Shown here: positions 25,569-34,703 of the stretch, piece after piece
Layout: each line of letters opens with the position of its first letter
How positions within the stretch are numbered: position 1 is the first letter of the stretch
Assembly: GCA_030426085.1 (NCBI GenBank)
Contig: JAUHYW010000052.1
Coordinates: forward strand, 1-64,000
DNA length: 64,000 nucleotides
Direction: 5' to 3'
From: a bacterium
Lineage (GTDB): Bacteria; Myxococcota_A; Bradymonadia; UBA7976; UBA1532
Made by a program: the position numbers and the translations under genes
The notes under the pieces: generated by a model
Database searches by the model: none
Told to the model about the DNA's origin: nothing
Seen by the model: only the letters and a program-made list of their open reading frames with translations

Positions 25569-28500
25569 ATGTCAGCCACCGCCCGACCGTGTCGTCTGCT
25601 CGTCCTCAGCCTCCTCGCCGGGCTCTTCGGCGCCGCCTGCGACGAGCAGGTGCGAGAAGCCTTCCCGCTGCTGGAAGTGACCCCCGATCCGGTCGTGCTC
25701 AGCGCGCCGCCGGTGGGTGAGGAGACGCGGCGGGACGTCATCCTGCGCAACGCGGGGGGCAGCACGCTGGTCGTCACCGAGCTGGCGTTGTCCAACACCC
25801 TCGACGCCAACGAGTTCCGCATCGAGCACGACGCCCTGCCCCTGCGGCTGGGCGCCGAAGAGGAGTCGATCGTCGTCCTGATCTACAGCCCGACCGACGT
25901 CGGTCGGGACGAGGGCGAGCTGATCGTCACCAGCAACGACGCCGAGCGGCTCGAGACCCGGGTGCCGATCACGACCAACGTCTCGCTGTCGGAGCTGGTG
26001 GTCAGCCCCCCGAGCCTGGAGTTCCTCAGCGACGACGGCACCCCCCAGGAGCGCACGGTCAGCATCACCAACCTGGGCACGGTGCCGGCGCAGTTCACCG
26101 ACATCGCGCTGACCGAGGCCACCGACCCCGAGTTCGAGTTGGTGACCCCCAACGAGAACCTGCCGGCCATCGGGCGGGGCGAGAGCTTCGAGGTCACGGT
26201 GCGCTACACCCCGACCGGGGGCGACACCGACGTCGGCGACCTCATCGTGCTGACCGCGGCCGAGGGCTTCGAGCGCATCCGGGTGCCGCTCATCGCCACC
26301 CAGCCCAGCCCCGAGATCGACGTCAGCCCCCGCTCGGTGGTCTTCGGCGCGATCGACCTGAACACCGAGAGCGACGTGGTCCAGATCGTGGTGCGCAACG
26401 AGGGCAGCGCCGATCTGGTGCTCGACGCCATCGGGCTCGCCCCGGCGACGCCGCCGCCCAACAACGCGCAGTTCCGGCTGCACGAGCTGCCCGACTTCGC
26501 CGAGCCGCTGGTGGTCCCGGCCGAGGACAGCATCACCTTCGGGGTGAGCTATCTGCCCGAGGTCGAGGGCAGCCACGCCACGGCGATCGTCATCGAGAGC
26601 AACGACGAGAACGAGGGCATCCTCACCATCCCGCTCAGCGGGCGGGTGCGCCAGCCGTGCATCCAGGTGCTGCCGGGCAGCCTCGACTTCGGCATCGTGG
26701 CGCTCAACATCGAGAGCGCCCGGGCCGACCTCCAGATCGCCAACTGCGGCGACCTCGAGCTGACCGTCGACGAGATCCTGGTCGACGACCCCGACTTCGA
26801 GTGGGCCCCGGTCGATCCGACGATGGATCGGGCCGACGTGGTGCTGCCCCCGCTGGGCTCGATGCCGATCCAGGTGTGGTACACCAACAACGGGCTGGGC
26901 CAGGGCGAGCGCAAGACCGCGGCGCTGACGGTGCACAACAGCACCCTCGAGACCCCCGAGATCACCGTGCCCCTGGTCGTCGTCGGCGGCGGCGCGCCCA
27001 CCTGCGAGCTGCGGCTGCTGCCCCGGCGCATGGACTTCGGGCTGGTGGCCCGGGGGCGCAACGTCAGCCGCGACCTGACCCTGCTCAACACCGGCACCGG
27101 GCACTGCGAGCTGACCGAGCAGGAGATCGTGCCGGTCATCGAGATCCCCATCCCCGGGTTCAACGAGGTGCGGTTCGTGCTGACCGGCCCCGCCCCGCTC
27201 GGCCGCATCGGCCCGGGGGCCGAGGTCCCGGTCGAGGTCACCTACCGGCCCCAGATCTTCAACGCCGACTCGGCGCTGCTGCGCATGCGCTACGACAACC
27301 CGTTCTCGGGTGACGTCGGTGTCGAGATCACCGCCGAGCTGACCGGGGTGTCGGGCGAGAGCAACATCGAGGTCATCCCGGGCAGCCTGGACTTCGGCCG
27401 GGTGACGGCCGGGGAGTGCGCCTCGATCGAGGAGCGGGTGGCGGTCTACAACACCGGCATCGTCAACCTGTGCATCACCGACCTGTACCTCGACGGGCCC
27501 GACTGCGACGAGTTCCTGATCGTCGACCGCCCCCGGGCCGACCAGGACGGCTGCATCATCGTGACCCGCAACAACCCGGCCGAGGTGCTGCTGGTCTACG
27601 AGCCGACCAACCTGGGCCCCGACACCTGCGAGCTGGTCTTCGAGTCGGACGCCAACGACAACCCCGAGCTGCGGGTGCCGCTCTCCGGCGAGGGCACCCG
27701 CGACCGGCGGCAGACCGACGTCTTCGAGCAGACGAGCGGGCGCACGGTGGACGTGCTCTTCGTGGTCGACAACTCGGGCTCGATGGGCGAGGAGCAGGAC
27801 AGCCTGCAGGACAACTTCCGCGACTTCATCGCGGGCGCGGCGCAGTTCGCCAACGACTACCAGCTCGGCATCGTCACCACCGACATGGACCAGGAGCGGC
27901 ACCAGGGGCGCTTGCAGGGCAACCCCCGCATCATGCGCCGGGGGCCGAACGTGGAGCGCGACTTCCAGGACACCGTCGAGGTGGGCACCAACGGGGCCGG
28001 CGAGGAGAAGGGGCTGGCGGCGGCCCAGTCGGCGCTGTCCGACCCGCTGGCGTTCGACACCGGGGTCGCCTGTCTGGTCGACGCCGAGTGCGTCGCGCCC
28101 GACGCCTGCATCGAGGGCTTCTGCGGGGGCTACAACCGCGGGTTCCTGCGGGAGGAGGCGGCGCTGGAGATCATCTTCGTGAGCGACGAGGACGACTTCT
28201 CTACGGCGTCGCTGAACTTCTATGTGGATTTCTTCAAGAACATCAAGGGCTTCCGCAACGAGGGCCAGTTCCACGCCCACGCGATCGTCGGGGTGGAGAA
28301 CGGCCGGGCCCGGGCCTGTGAGGGCTCGGGCGGCGCGGCCGACGCCGGCTCGCGCTACGTCGAGGTCGCCAACCGCACCAACGGCGAGCTGTTCAGCATC
28401 TGCGACGACAACTTCGGCCCCCCGCTGCGCGAGCTGGGCAACCAGGCGTTCGGCCTGCCGGTGCAGTTCTTCCTGTCGCGGCCGGCGATCCGCAACACGG

Positions 28501-28655
28501 TGCAGGTCTCGGTCGAGGGCATGCGCCGGGCCGCCGGCTGGCAGTTCGACGATGCCAGCAACTCGGTGGTCTTCGACGAGGCGACCGTGCCCCAGCCGGG
28601 CGAGACCATCCAGGTGGACTACGAGGCCCAGTGCTTCGAGCGCCGGGGCGGCTGA
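25569..28655 (+). CDS. Giant ASH-repeat lipoprotein with a VWA domain (array gene 3)
   Basis: The ATG at 25569 is chosen for GGAG 6 bases upstream, giving 1028 aa. The signal sequence ends at C24 in GAACDEQ. About six ASH repeats follow to residue 720 (VSPPSLEFLSDDGTPQERTV, VSPRSVVFGAIDLNTESDVV, VLPGSLDFGIVALNIESARA, VIPGSLDFGRVTAGECASIE). A VWA domain starts near 727 with the MIDAS DNSGSMG (D734) and contains a Cys-rich insertion (ACLVDAECVAPDACIEGFCG). The last 90 residues are beta-rich. Metal-dependent binding at the surface is expected of the VWA domain. It is the longest member of the array and the only one with VWA. Confidence 0.86.
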   Translation: MSATARPCRLLVLSLLAGLFGAACDEQVREAFPLLEVTPDPVVLSAPPVGEETRRDVILRNAGGSTLVVTELALSNTLDANEFRIEHDALPLRLGAEEESIVVLIYSPTDVGRDEGELIVTSNDAERLETRVPITTNVSLSELVVSPPSLEFLSDDGTPQERTVSITNLGTVPAQFTDIALTEATDPEFELVTPNENLPAIGRGESFEVTVRYTPTGGDTDVGDLIVLTAAEGFERIRVPLIATQPSPEIDVSPRSVVFGAIDLNTESDVVQIVVRNEGSADLVLDAIGLAPATPPPNNAQFRLHELPDFAEPLVVPAEDSITFGVSYLPEVEGSHATAIVIESNDENEGILTIPLSGRVRQPCIQVLPGSLDFGIVALNIESARADLQIANCGDLELTVDEILVDDPDFEWAPVDPTMDRADVVLPPLGSMPIQVWYTNNGLGQGERKTAALTVHNSTLETPEITVPLVVVGGGAPTCELRLLPRRMDFGLVARGRNVSRDLTLLNTGTGHCELTEQEIVPVIEIPIPGFNEVRFVLTGPAPLGRIGPGAEVPVEVTYRPQIFNADSALLRMRYDNPFSGDVGVEITAELTGVSGESNIEVIPGSLDFGRVTAGECASIEERVAVYNTGIVNLCITDLYLDGPDCDEFLIVDRPRADQDGCIIVTRNNPAEVLLVYEPTNLGPDTCELVFESDANDNPELRVPLSGEGTRDRRQTDVFEQTSGRTVDVLFVVDNSGSMGEEQDSLQDNFRDFIAGAAQFANDYQLGIVTTDMDQERHQGRLQGNPRIMRRGPNVERDFQDTVEVGTNGAGEEKGLAAAQSALSDPLAFDTGVACLVDAECVAPDACIEGFCGGYNRGFLREEAALEIIFVSDEDDFSTASLNFYVDFFKNIKGFRNEGQFHAHAIVGVENGRARACEGSGGAADAGSRYVEVANRTNGELFSICDDNFGPPLRELGNQAFGLPVQFFLSRPAIRNTVQVSVEGMRRAAGWQFDDASNSVVFDEATVPQPGETIQVDYEAQCFERRGG

Positions 28656-28708
28656 GCCCGCCCGTCCGCCGACCACGACCCTGCCCCATCCGAACCGAGG
28701 ACCGATCG

Positions 28709-30244
28709 ATGAAGCACAGCCTCCCCTTCGCCGTGGCCCTGGCGGTGGTCGCAGCCGTCGGCTGCGACGACGGCATCCAGCGCACCAGCTCGTCCGACAT
28801 CTACACCGAGCCCCCGATCCAGCCCGATCCAGCCGGGATCTGGAGCACGTCGATCTTCTTCGACCGGGTGGCGCAGGGGCGCACCGACCGCAAGTCGCTG
28901 CGCATCGGCCACTCGGGCCAGGATCCGCTGGAGGTGACCCGGATCTACATGCGGGAGGCCGAGGGCTGCGACCGCGAGGCGGCCGGCATTCAGCCGGGTG
29001 AGCCGCTCCCCGGCGAGTTGGACCAGACGTGCATCTGGGCGATCGACGAGCGCCCGCCGCTGCCCCTGACCCTGGCCAACAACGCCTTCGTCGACATCCA
29101 GCTCGCCTACAAGTCCGACGGCACCCCCAACCCCCGGCCGGGTATCCTGGTCATCGAGAGCAACGCGCTCGAGAAGGAGACGGTGCAGGTCGAGCTGAAC
29201 GTGGTGGCCGCCTCGCCCCGCATCACCGCCTCGCCGACGACGATCTCGTTCCCCGGCGGGGTGAACGGGCGCGACTTCCTGACGGTGCGCAACTCGGGCA
29301 CCGGGCCGCTGACGGTCGACGACTACCGCCTGCGCCGGCTCAACGACCCCCCGGTCGACCCCCAGACGATGGAGCCGCTGACCGAGTTCGTCATCGACCC
29401 CGATCAAGAGCTGCCGTGGGTGCTCGAGGAGATGCAGGCGGTGCAGGTGGTCATCAGCTACGAGCCGCAGGACGAGGGCGCCGACAACGCCGAGCTGGTG
29501 CTGTTCAGCAATGATCCGCAGTCGCCGCAGCTCGAGGTCTTCCTGACCTCGAACCCGGTGACGAGCACCCTGGTGGTGCAGCCCAACCCGGTGATCTTCG
29601 GCGCGCCGATGGGCCCCAACCCCATCGTGCGCCAGATGAGCTTCACCAACACCGGGCTCAAGACCCTGTTCGTCAACGACCTTAGCATCGAGCAGGACGT
29701 CGACGCCTTCAGCTTCGACGGGCAGGCCAGCTTCCAGATCGTGCCCGGCCAGTCGCGGCAGCTCACGGTGAGCTTCCGCCCGCAGTCGGCCGACGGGTCG
29801 GACGCCACGCTGGTGGTCACCACCGACGCCGACAACCTCGCCGGGGCCGGCGGGCGGCTGGTGGTGCCGCTGCTGCGCAGCAACGCCGAGGTCGCCGCGC
29901 TCGAGATCTCGCCGCTGACGGTCGAGATGGATCGGGTCGCGGCCGGCGCCTCGGAGGACGCCACGATCACCCTGTCGAACCCCGGCGGGCTGCCGCTCGA
30001 GATCAGCCGCATCGGGATGACCACCGGCGACGACGCGCCGCTGCTGGCGAGCGATCCCGAGTTCACGGTGACCGGCGGCGGCGGCTCGACGACGCTCGAT
30101 CCGGGCGGGGAGCACACGGTGACCGTGCGCTTCGCCCGGGGGGCCGACGACAACAACCTGCACATCGGCACGCTGATCGTCGAGAGCGACTCGCCCACCA
30201 GCCCCGACGTGGTGCGGTTCACGTCGCGGCCGGTCACGGACTGA
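28709..30244 (+). CDS. ASH-repeat lipoprotein (array gene 4)
   Basis: The ATG at 28709 with GAGG 8 bases upstream gives 511 aa. Lipobox AVGC (C19). It consists of about four ASH repeats (SIFFDRVAQGRTDRKSLRIG, ITASPTTISFPGGVNGRDFL, VQPNPVIFGAPMGPNPIVRQ, ISPLTVEMDRVAAGASEDAT) and lacks the PKD, YfaP or VWA extensions of its neighbours. It begins 53 bases after gene 3, so the two are probably co-transcribed. Likely a surface or periplasmic partner of the others; function unknown. Confidence 0.84.
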   Translation: MKHSLPFAVALAVVAAVGCDDGIQRTSSSDIYTEPPIQPDPAGIWSTSIFFDRVAQGRTDRKSLRIGHSGQDPLEVTRIYMREAEGCDREAAGIQPGEPLPGELDQTCIWAIDERPPLPLTLANNAFVDIQLAYKSDGTPNPRPGILVIESNALEKETVQVELNVVAASPRITASPTTISFPGGVNGRDFLTVRNSGTGPLTVDDYRLRRLNDPPVDPQTMEPLTEFVIDPDQELPWVLEEMQAVQVVISYEPQDEGADNAELVLFSNDPQSPQLEVFLTSNPVTSTLVVQPNPVIFGAPMGPNPIVRQMSFTNTGLKTLFVNDLSIEQDVDAFSFDGQASFQIVPGQSRQLTVSFRPQSADGSDATLVVTTDADNLAGAGGRLVVPLLRSNAEVAALEISPLTVEMDRVAAGASEDATITLSNPGGLPLEISRIGMTTGDDAPLLASDPEFTVTGGGGSTTLDPGGEHTVTVRFARGADDNNLHIGTLIVESDSPTSPDVVRFTSRPVTD

Positions 30245-30309
30245 AGCGCAGCGGGCGCCGGCAGGGGACGGCCGGCGTCAACCAGAGCGCGCAGGCGTGG
30301 GGAGGCGCA

Positions 30310-30861
30310 GTGCCCGGTCGAGCCGAGTATCAGGCCTTGTTGAGCAAGGTGGACGCGTTCGCCGCCCGGGCCGAGGCGGGGCAGGCGCCGTGGCTGAGCT
30401 GCGCCGCCGGCTGCGACGGCTGCTGCCGCACCCGACGCTCGGCGTGGGCGGTCGAGGTCGATCACCTGCGCCGCTTCGTGCAGCGCCTGCCGCCCGCCCG
30501 CCGGGCCGAGCTGGCCGCCCGCCGCCGCGATCCGGCCGTCGTCGCCGGCGACCGCTGCGTGATGCTCGACCCCGACGGCCGCTGCGCGGTCTACCCCGCC
30601 CGGCCCCTCATCTGCCGGACCCACGGCCCGGCGGTGCGCCTGCCCGATGGGGCGCTGAGCTGGTGCGGGCTCAACTTCGAGGGGCTCGACCCCGAGGCGG
30701 TGGCGGCGACGGTGCCCGGCGACGCGGTGCTCGACCTCGAGCTGCTCAACCGGCTGCTGGCGTTGATCAACCAGCGCTTCGTGGACGGCTGCGCCGCGCG
30801 GGGTGAGGCGCCGCCGGCGCGGGCCGATCTGGACGCCGCGCTCGCGCCCCCGGCCGGCTGA
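30310..30861 (+). CDS. YkgJ-family cysteine-cluster protein
   Basis: The GTG at 30310 (GGAGG just upstream) gives 183 aa. The Cys pattern of the family is present: CAAGCDGCC (about 31-39), C at DRCVMLD, GRCAVYPARPLICRTHG and WCGLNF. These residues are thought to bind zinc or an iron-sulfur cluster; the reaction is unknown. Cytoplasmic, with no signal peptide. Its stop overlaps the next start (TGATG), so it is coupled to the 598-aa protein. Confidence 0.87.
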   Translation: MPGRAEYQALLSKVDAFAARAEAGQAPWLSCAAGCDGCCRTRRSAWAVEVDHLRRFVQRLPPARRAELAARRRDPAVVAGDRCVMLDPDGRCAVYPARPLICRTHGPAVRLPDGALSWCGLNFEGLDPEAVAATVPGDAVLDLELLNRLLALINQRFVDGCAARGEAPPARADLDAALAPPAG

Positions 30862-32657
30862 TGCCGCTGGTCTACCAGGGCCGGCTGCTCAAGCGCCGCC
30901 CCCGGGGCCCGGCCGCCGCGCTGAAGGCGGTCGAGGGCATCTTGTCCCGCACCACCCACGATCGGCGCCTCGACGTGCGGCTGGCGTGGGACGGGCCCGA
31001 CCCCTTCGAGCGGTGCGCCGCCGAGCTGCCCGACGACTTCGCCGGCTATTGGATCGACATCGCGGTCGAGCCCGACCCGTCGCGGCTCGAGGAGGCGGTG
31101 GCCTGGGCCCGCGCGCTGCGCGGGGGGCGGCTGGCGGTGGCCTGCGTATTGCCCGGCCGGGAGAACGAAGTCGGGCTGCGGCTGGCCGGGGACGCGCCGC
31201 TGCGGCTCGACGCCGAGCGCCTCGACCCCCACCGGGGCCCGCTGTATCGGCCCCAGATGACCGTGCGCTACGTCGAGGGCGGGGAGCGCACCGCGCCGTC
31301 GTCCGACCGCCGGGCGCTGGCCGCCGCCCGGGTCCGGGCCGCCGCCGAGATGATCGGGTTGGACGCTGCGGCCCGGCAGGCGGTGTTCGTGGACGACGCC
31401 CGGATCCCGCCCGCGGCGAGCGCCTGGATGGCGGTCGAGCCGGCCCGCCCCGGCCCCGGCCTGGGCGCCGACGACAGCCCGATCGGGACCCCGGGCGGGC
31501 TCAAGGGCGCGGTGGTCGACGGCACCCCCTACGGCCTGCAATGCGAGCTGGAGGATCTCGGCCCGCGCGTCGCCGTCTGGCGCCGGTGGGCCGGGCTGCT
31601 CGACCGGGTCGACGTGCTGCTGCTGCGCTGCATGGGCACCCGGGCGGCCATCGCCGAGGTGCTCGATCGCTTCGATCTGCACCACCGGCACGTCGCCCGC
31701 CCGCACCAGACCTTCGGCCTGTACACCGCCCACCACCCCGAGGCGCTGCCCGTCGAGCGGCTGGCGGCCATCATCCGGGCGCCGCAGGTGCGCCACGATC
31801 TCATCGAGTGGGGCCTGCGCTGGTCGGGGCTGCGGCTGGCGCTAGACGGGCCGCTCGATCAAGCCGAGGGGCCGGCGCGCAGCTTCCTGGTGGTGCGCAC
31901 CGAGCGCCGCCGGATCTACGACAGCCTGCACCTGACCCTCGAGACCGAGGACCCCGGCGCCCGGGCCCTGCGCAACGCCCGGCGACAGCTCGCGGCGGAC
32001 TTCGGGGCCCTGGTGGAGCAGCCCTCGGCGTGGCAATACGTCGGCCCGGGGCTCGACACCGCCCGCGGGCGGCGCTACGAGGCCCTGCGTGGCGCTTTGC
32101 GGGCCCTGGTCGATCGCGATCCGCCCGGCGCGCCCGTGTCCGGCGGGACCCCCGGAGCGCCGGGCTGGCTGGGGCGGGTCGGCGAGCGGCTGCGAGCGAT
32201 GGCCACCGACGACGGCGGCGCCTTCGATCTGGTGCCGACATTCGAGCGGGCGCTGAGCGAGGCGCTGCCTGGCTTCCGCCACGACAAGCGGGCGCACCTG
32301 ACCGACCGCTACTTCGTGGCCTTCGCCCGGCGGGCGCCCCACGGGGTGCACCTGATCCTGCTGCGCCGGCTGCACGCGCCGGCCGGCTTCCGCGTCAGCG
32401 TGGGGGTCAGCACGGTGCCCTTGCAACTCGCCGATCTGGACCCGGGCACCGGCCGCAGCGCGCCGGGGCTGGCGGTGCCGCTGGCGACGCTCGTACCCGA
32501 GCGGGGTGAGCTGGACTGGCGCTACGCCGGGCGGCCCTCGGGCGAGCGGGCGGTGGCCGACGCGATGGCGGTGCTCGCCGCCCGGGCGGGGCCGTTCTTC
32601 GCCGACGCCGACCGGGCGCTCGCCGCGTGGACCGCGGCCGACGAGGAGGACCCATGA
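30861..32657 (+). CDS. Unrecognised 598-aa cytoplasmic protein
   Basis: I do not recognise the family. The ATG at 30861 overlaps the YkgJ stop and its own stop overlaps the next start (ATGA), so it is a genuine coupled gene. There is no signal peptide or membrane segment. The sequence is Arg/Ala/Leu-rich and mixed alpha/beta. A central region (about 220-330, VDVLLLRCMGTRAAIAEVLD, HHRHVARPHQTFGLYTAHH) and a later region (about 440-530, FRHDKRAHLTDRYFVAF) contain His and Arg residues that might be functional. Tight coupling to a Cys-cluster protein hints at a joint metal-related role, which is inference only. Confidence 0.75.
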   Translation: MPLVYQGRLLKRRPRGPAAALKAVEGILSRTTHDRRLDVRLAWDGPDPFERCAAELPDDFAGYWIDIAVEPDPSRLEEAVAWARALRGGRLAVACVLPGRENEVGLRLAGDAPLRLDAERLDPHRGPLYRPQMTVRYVEGGERTAPSSDRRALAAARVRAAAEMIGLDAAARQAVFVDDARIPPAASAWMAVEPARPGPGLGADDSPIGTPGGLKGAVVDGTPYGLQCELEDLGPRVAVWRRWAGLLDRVDVLLLRCMGTRAAIAEVLDRFDLHHRHVARPHQTFGLYTAHHPEALPVERLAAIIRAPQVRHDLIEWGLRWSGLRLALDGPLDQAEGPARSFLVVRTERRRIYDSLHLTLETEDPGARALRNARRQLAADFGALVEQPSAWQYVGPGLDTARGRRYEALRGALRALVDRDPPGAPVSGGTPGAPGWLGRVGERLRAMATDDGGAFDLVPTFERALSEALPGFRHDKRAHLTDRYFVAFARRAPHGVHLILLRRLHAPAGFRVSVGVSTVPLQLADLDPGTGRSAPGLAVPLATLVPERGELDWRYAGRPSGERAVADAMAVLAARAGPFFADADRALAAWTAADEEDP

Positions 32658-33901
32658 TCGATCTGCGCATCACCCGGTGGCTGCTGACGCTGGGCCTCGC
32701 GCTCGGGGCGGCCGCCTGCGACGACAGCGGCGGCGACGCGGGGGACGCCGATCCGACCCCCGGGGCCGACGGGGGCGCCCCCGACGACGGGCCCGACGCC
32801 GACATGGAGCCTGCGCCCGATCTGGGCCCCCTGCCCGCGCTCGAGGCGGTGCCGGGCGACCTGACCTACGTGGCCTACGAGGGCGGCGGCGGGCGCCTGT
32901 ACAGCGTGCAGGCCGACGGCGACCTGCGGCGCCCGATCACCCGCGAGGCGGCGCCGTGGGGCGAGCACGCGGTGGGCCCCGAGCCGCAGTTCATCGCCGC
33001 CCTGCGCTACAGCGAAGCCACCGCCGACGGCCTGCCGGCGCCCGGCGCGACGGCCGAGGTCTGGATCATCGACGTGCGCGAGCAGCGCAGCTACCCCATC
33101 TCACCCCCCGGCTGCGACGCGGCCGGCGGCGGCATCGGCTGGCAGAGCGACACCCTGGTGATGTTCGGCGCGTCGTGCGACGGGGCCCCGGCCCAGGCGT
33201 GGCTGTACCCGTTCGACGACGAGAGCCGCGACCCGGGCCTGCTGCTGCAAGGCACCTTCGGCGAGGGCCCGGTGGCCGACGTCTTCCCGGTGGTCAACTC
33301 GTCGTTCTTCGCCTTCACCCGCGCCGAGCGGATCTGCGACGGCGGGGCCTGCGTCGACAAGCCGGCGATCTTCATCGGGGACTACGAGCTGGGGCACGCC
33401 TGCCGCCTGACCGACGGCGACCCGGGGCTGGTGGAGGGCGGCGACGGGGCCCCGCTCGGCGACCACGGTCCGGCCTTCGCCCGCGACCTGAGCGCGGTGG
33501 TCTTCAGCCGCAACGTCGCCGGCAAACCCGCCGGGCCGGGGGGCCACTTCGACCTCTTCCGGGTCACCGTCGCGCCGGCGGCCTACGGCGACCGCCCGGT
33601 CGAGCAGTGCCACCTCAACGCGCCGATCGCGCTCTCGGGCGACGCCGTGGACGAGCGCTACCTGACCGCCGACGGGGGCGAGGCGCTGGGCCACGAGCGC
33701 CACCCCCGCCCCGCGGCCGGCAGCCGGGCCCCGACCGGCGCGCTGCTGTGGACCGGGCAGACCTTCGGCCCGGCCGGCCCCACCAGCGCCATCTGGATGC
33801 TCGGCCTCGACGGCACCCGGCGGGCGGTCACCTCGCCCAGCGGGCAGGCGGCCCACGGGCGGTGGATCATCGACGACTACATGCTCACCGGGGAGCGCTG
33901 A
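32654..33901 (+). CDS. Lipoprotein with TolB-like beta-propeller features
   Basis: The ATG at 32654 overlaps the upstream stop (ATGA) and has GAGGA before it; the product has 415 aa. A signal sequence ends at GAAACDD, followed by an Asp/Gly/Pro linker of about 50 residues typical of lipoproteins in this window. The body has repeated blade-like segments (LTYVAYEGGGGRLYSVQADG, VWIIDVREQRSYPIS, GGHFDLFRVTVAPAAYG, SAIWMLGLDGTRRAVT) as in TolB/PD40 propellers. Its last 17 bases overlap the end of the convergent lipoprotein gene. Binding role likely; ligand unknown. Confidence 0.75.
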   Translation: MIDLRITRWLLTLGLALGAAACDDSGGDAGDADPTPGADGGAPDDGPDADMEPAPDLGPLPALEAVPGDLTYVAYEGGGGRLYSVQADGDLRRPITREAAPWGEHAVGPEPQFIAALRYSEATADGLPAPGATAEVWIIDVREQRSYPISPPGCDAAGGGIGWQSDTLVMFGASCDGAPAQAWLYPFDDESRDPGLLLQGTFGEGPVADVFPVVNSSFFAFTRAERICDGGACVDKPAIFIGDYELGHACRLTDGDPGLVEGGDGAPLGDHGPAFARDLSAVVFSRNVAGKPAGPGGHFDLFRVTVAPAAYGDRPVEQCHLNAPIALSGDAVDERYLTADGGEALGHERHPRPAAGSRAPTGALLWTGQTFGPAGPTSAIWMLGLDGTRRAVTSPSGQAAHGRWIIDDYMLTGER

Positions 33902-34646
33902 CCGCCCGGTTGCCCGGCGCCTCGGCCGGCTGCCCCTCGAGCTTCAGCGTGCGGTAGAAGAACTGGATGCTGCCCAGCCGGTAGGGCGCGGTGCTGCCGG
34001 CGGCGTCGTTGTTGTAGACGAACAGCGTCAGCGGCCGGGTGCGCGCCTCGGGGTCGAGGGCGTTGATCTGAGGCGTGAGGTTCCACGTCTCGACCGTCAG
34101 CCGGCCGTCCTTGCCCCGGGGCGGGGCGTAACGCCCGGCGAGCGTCGCGTCGCCGAGGGTGATCGTCACGAAGCAGTTGGTGCCGTCGCCGACCGGGGCG
34201 TGGGCCAGCGCGATCTCGGCCTCGCGGATGTCTTCGGGCAGGGTGAAGGTCACCGCGATCCGGCCCCCGGGCGCGAGCTGGTGGGCGGCGTCGACGACCT
34301 CGATCGGACCACCGAGGGTCACCTTCAGCTCGGGCGAGTGCTGCGGCCGCTGGCCGACGAGGTCGACGAGCAGCGCCTTGTCTTCGCTGATGCGGGCCGG
34401 CGCGGCGCCGACCAGCGGGGCGGTGTCGCCCTGGGCCCGCATGCACAGCCGGGCGTCGAGCAGGCAGCTCGCCAGGCAGTCCCGCTGGTCGCCGAGCCGG
34501 GCGCAGCGGGCCTCACAGGTGTCGCGCTGCTCGGCGCAGGCTCCAGTCGTGCGCACGTACTGCCCCGCCGCCGAGCAGCCGGCCGCCCCGGCCACCGCCA
34601 GGATCCAGACCGCCGGCCCCGCGCTTCGCGCTCCACCCCATCGCAT
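33885..34646 (-). CDS. Cys-rich lipoprotein of unknown function
   Basis: From the ATG at 34646 (GGAGGGGGG upstream) the product has 253 aa. A signal sequence ends at GAAGC. It is followed by a compact Cys block (CAEQRDTCEARCARLGDQRDC, then CLLDARLCM, about residues 36-68) that could form several disulfides. A beta-rich C-terminal domain follows (about 80-250, with ITVTF-like strands, GTNCFVTITLGDATLAGRY, LTLFVYNNDAAGSTAPYRLG). I do not recognise the family. It is convergent with, and overlaps, the propeller lipoprotein gene by 17 bases. Confidence 0.75.
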   Translation of the reverse strand: MRWGGARSAGPAVWILAVAGAAGCSAAGQYVRTTGACAEQRDTCEARCARLGDQRDCLASCLLDARLCMRAQGDTAPLVGAAPARISEDKALLVDLVGQRPQHSPELKVTLGGPIEVVDAAHQLAPGGRIAVTFTLPEDIREAEIALAHAPVGDGTNCFVTITLGDATLAGRYAPPRGKDGRLTVETWNLTPQINALDPEARTRPLTLFVYNNDAAGSTAPYRLGSIQFFYRTLKLEGQPAEAPGNRAVSAPR

Positions 34647-34703
34647 CGGCACCCCCCTCCACCGCGGTTGACCGTGAGCCCCATTCTGGCCTACCCGACA
34701 CCC

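Noticed and set aside
30245-30309. CGCCGGC/GCCGGCG hairpin as a terminator after array gene 4
   Set aside because: Stem of only 7 bp in DNA rich in such motifs and no T run; not reported as a feature.
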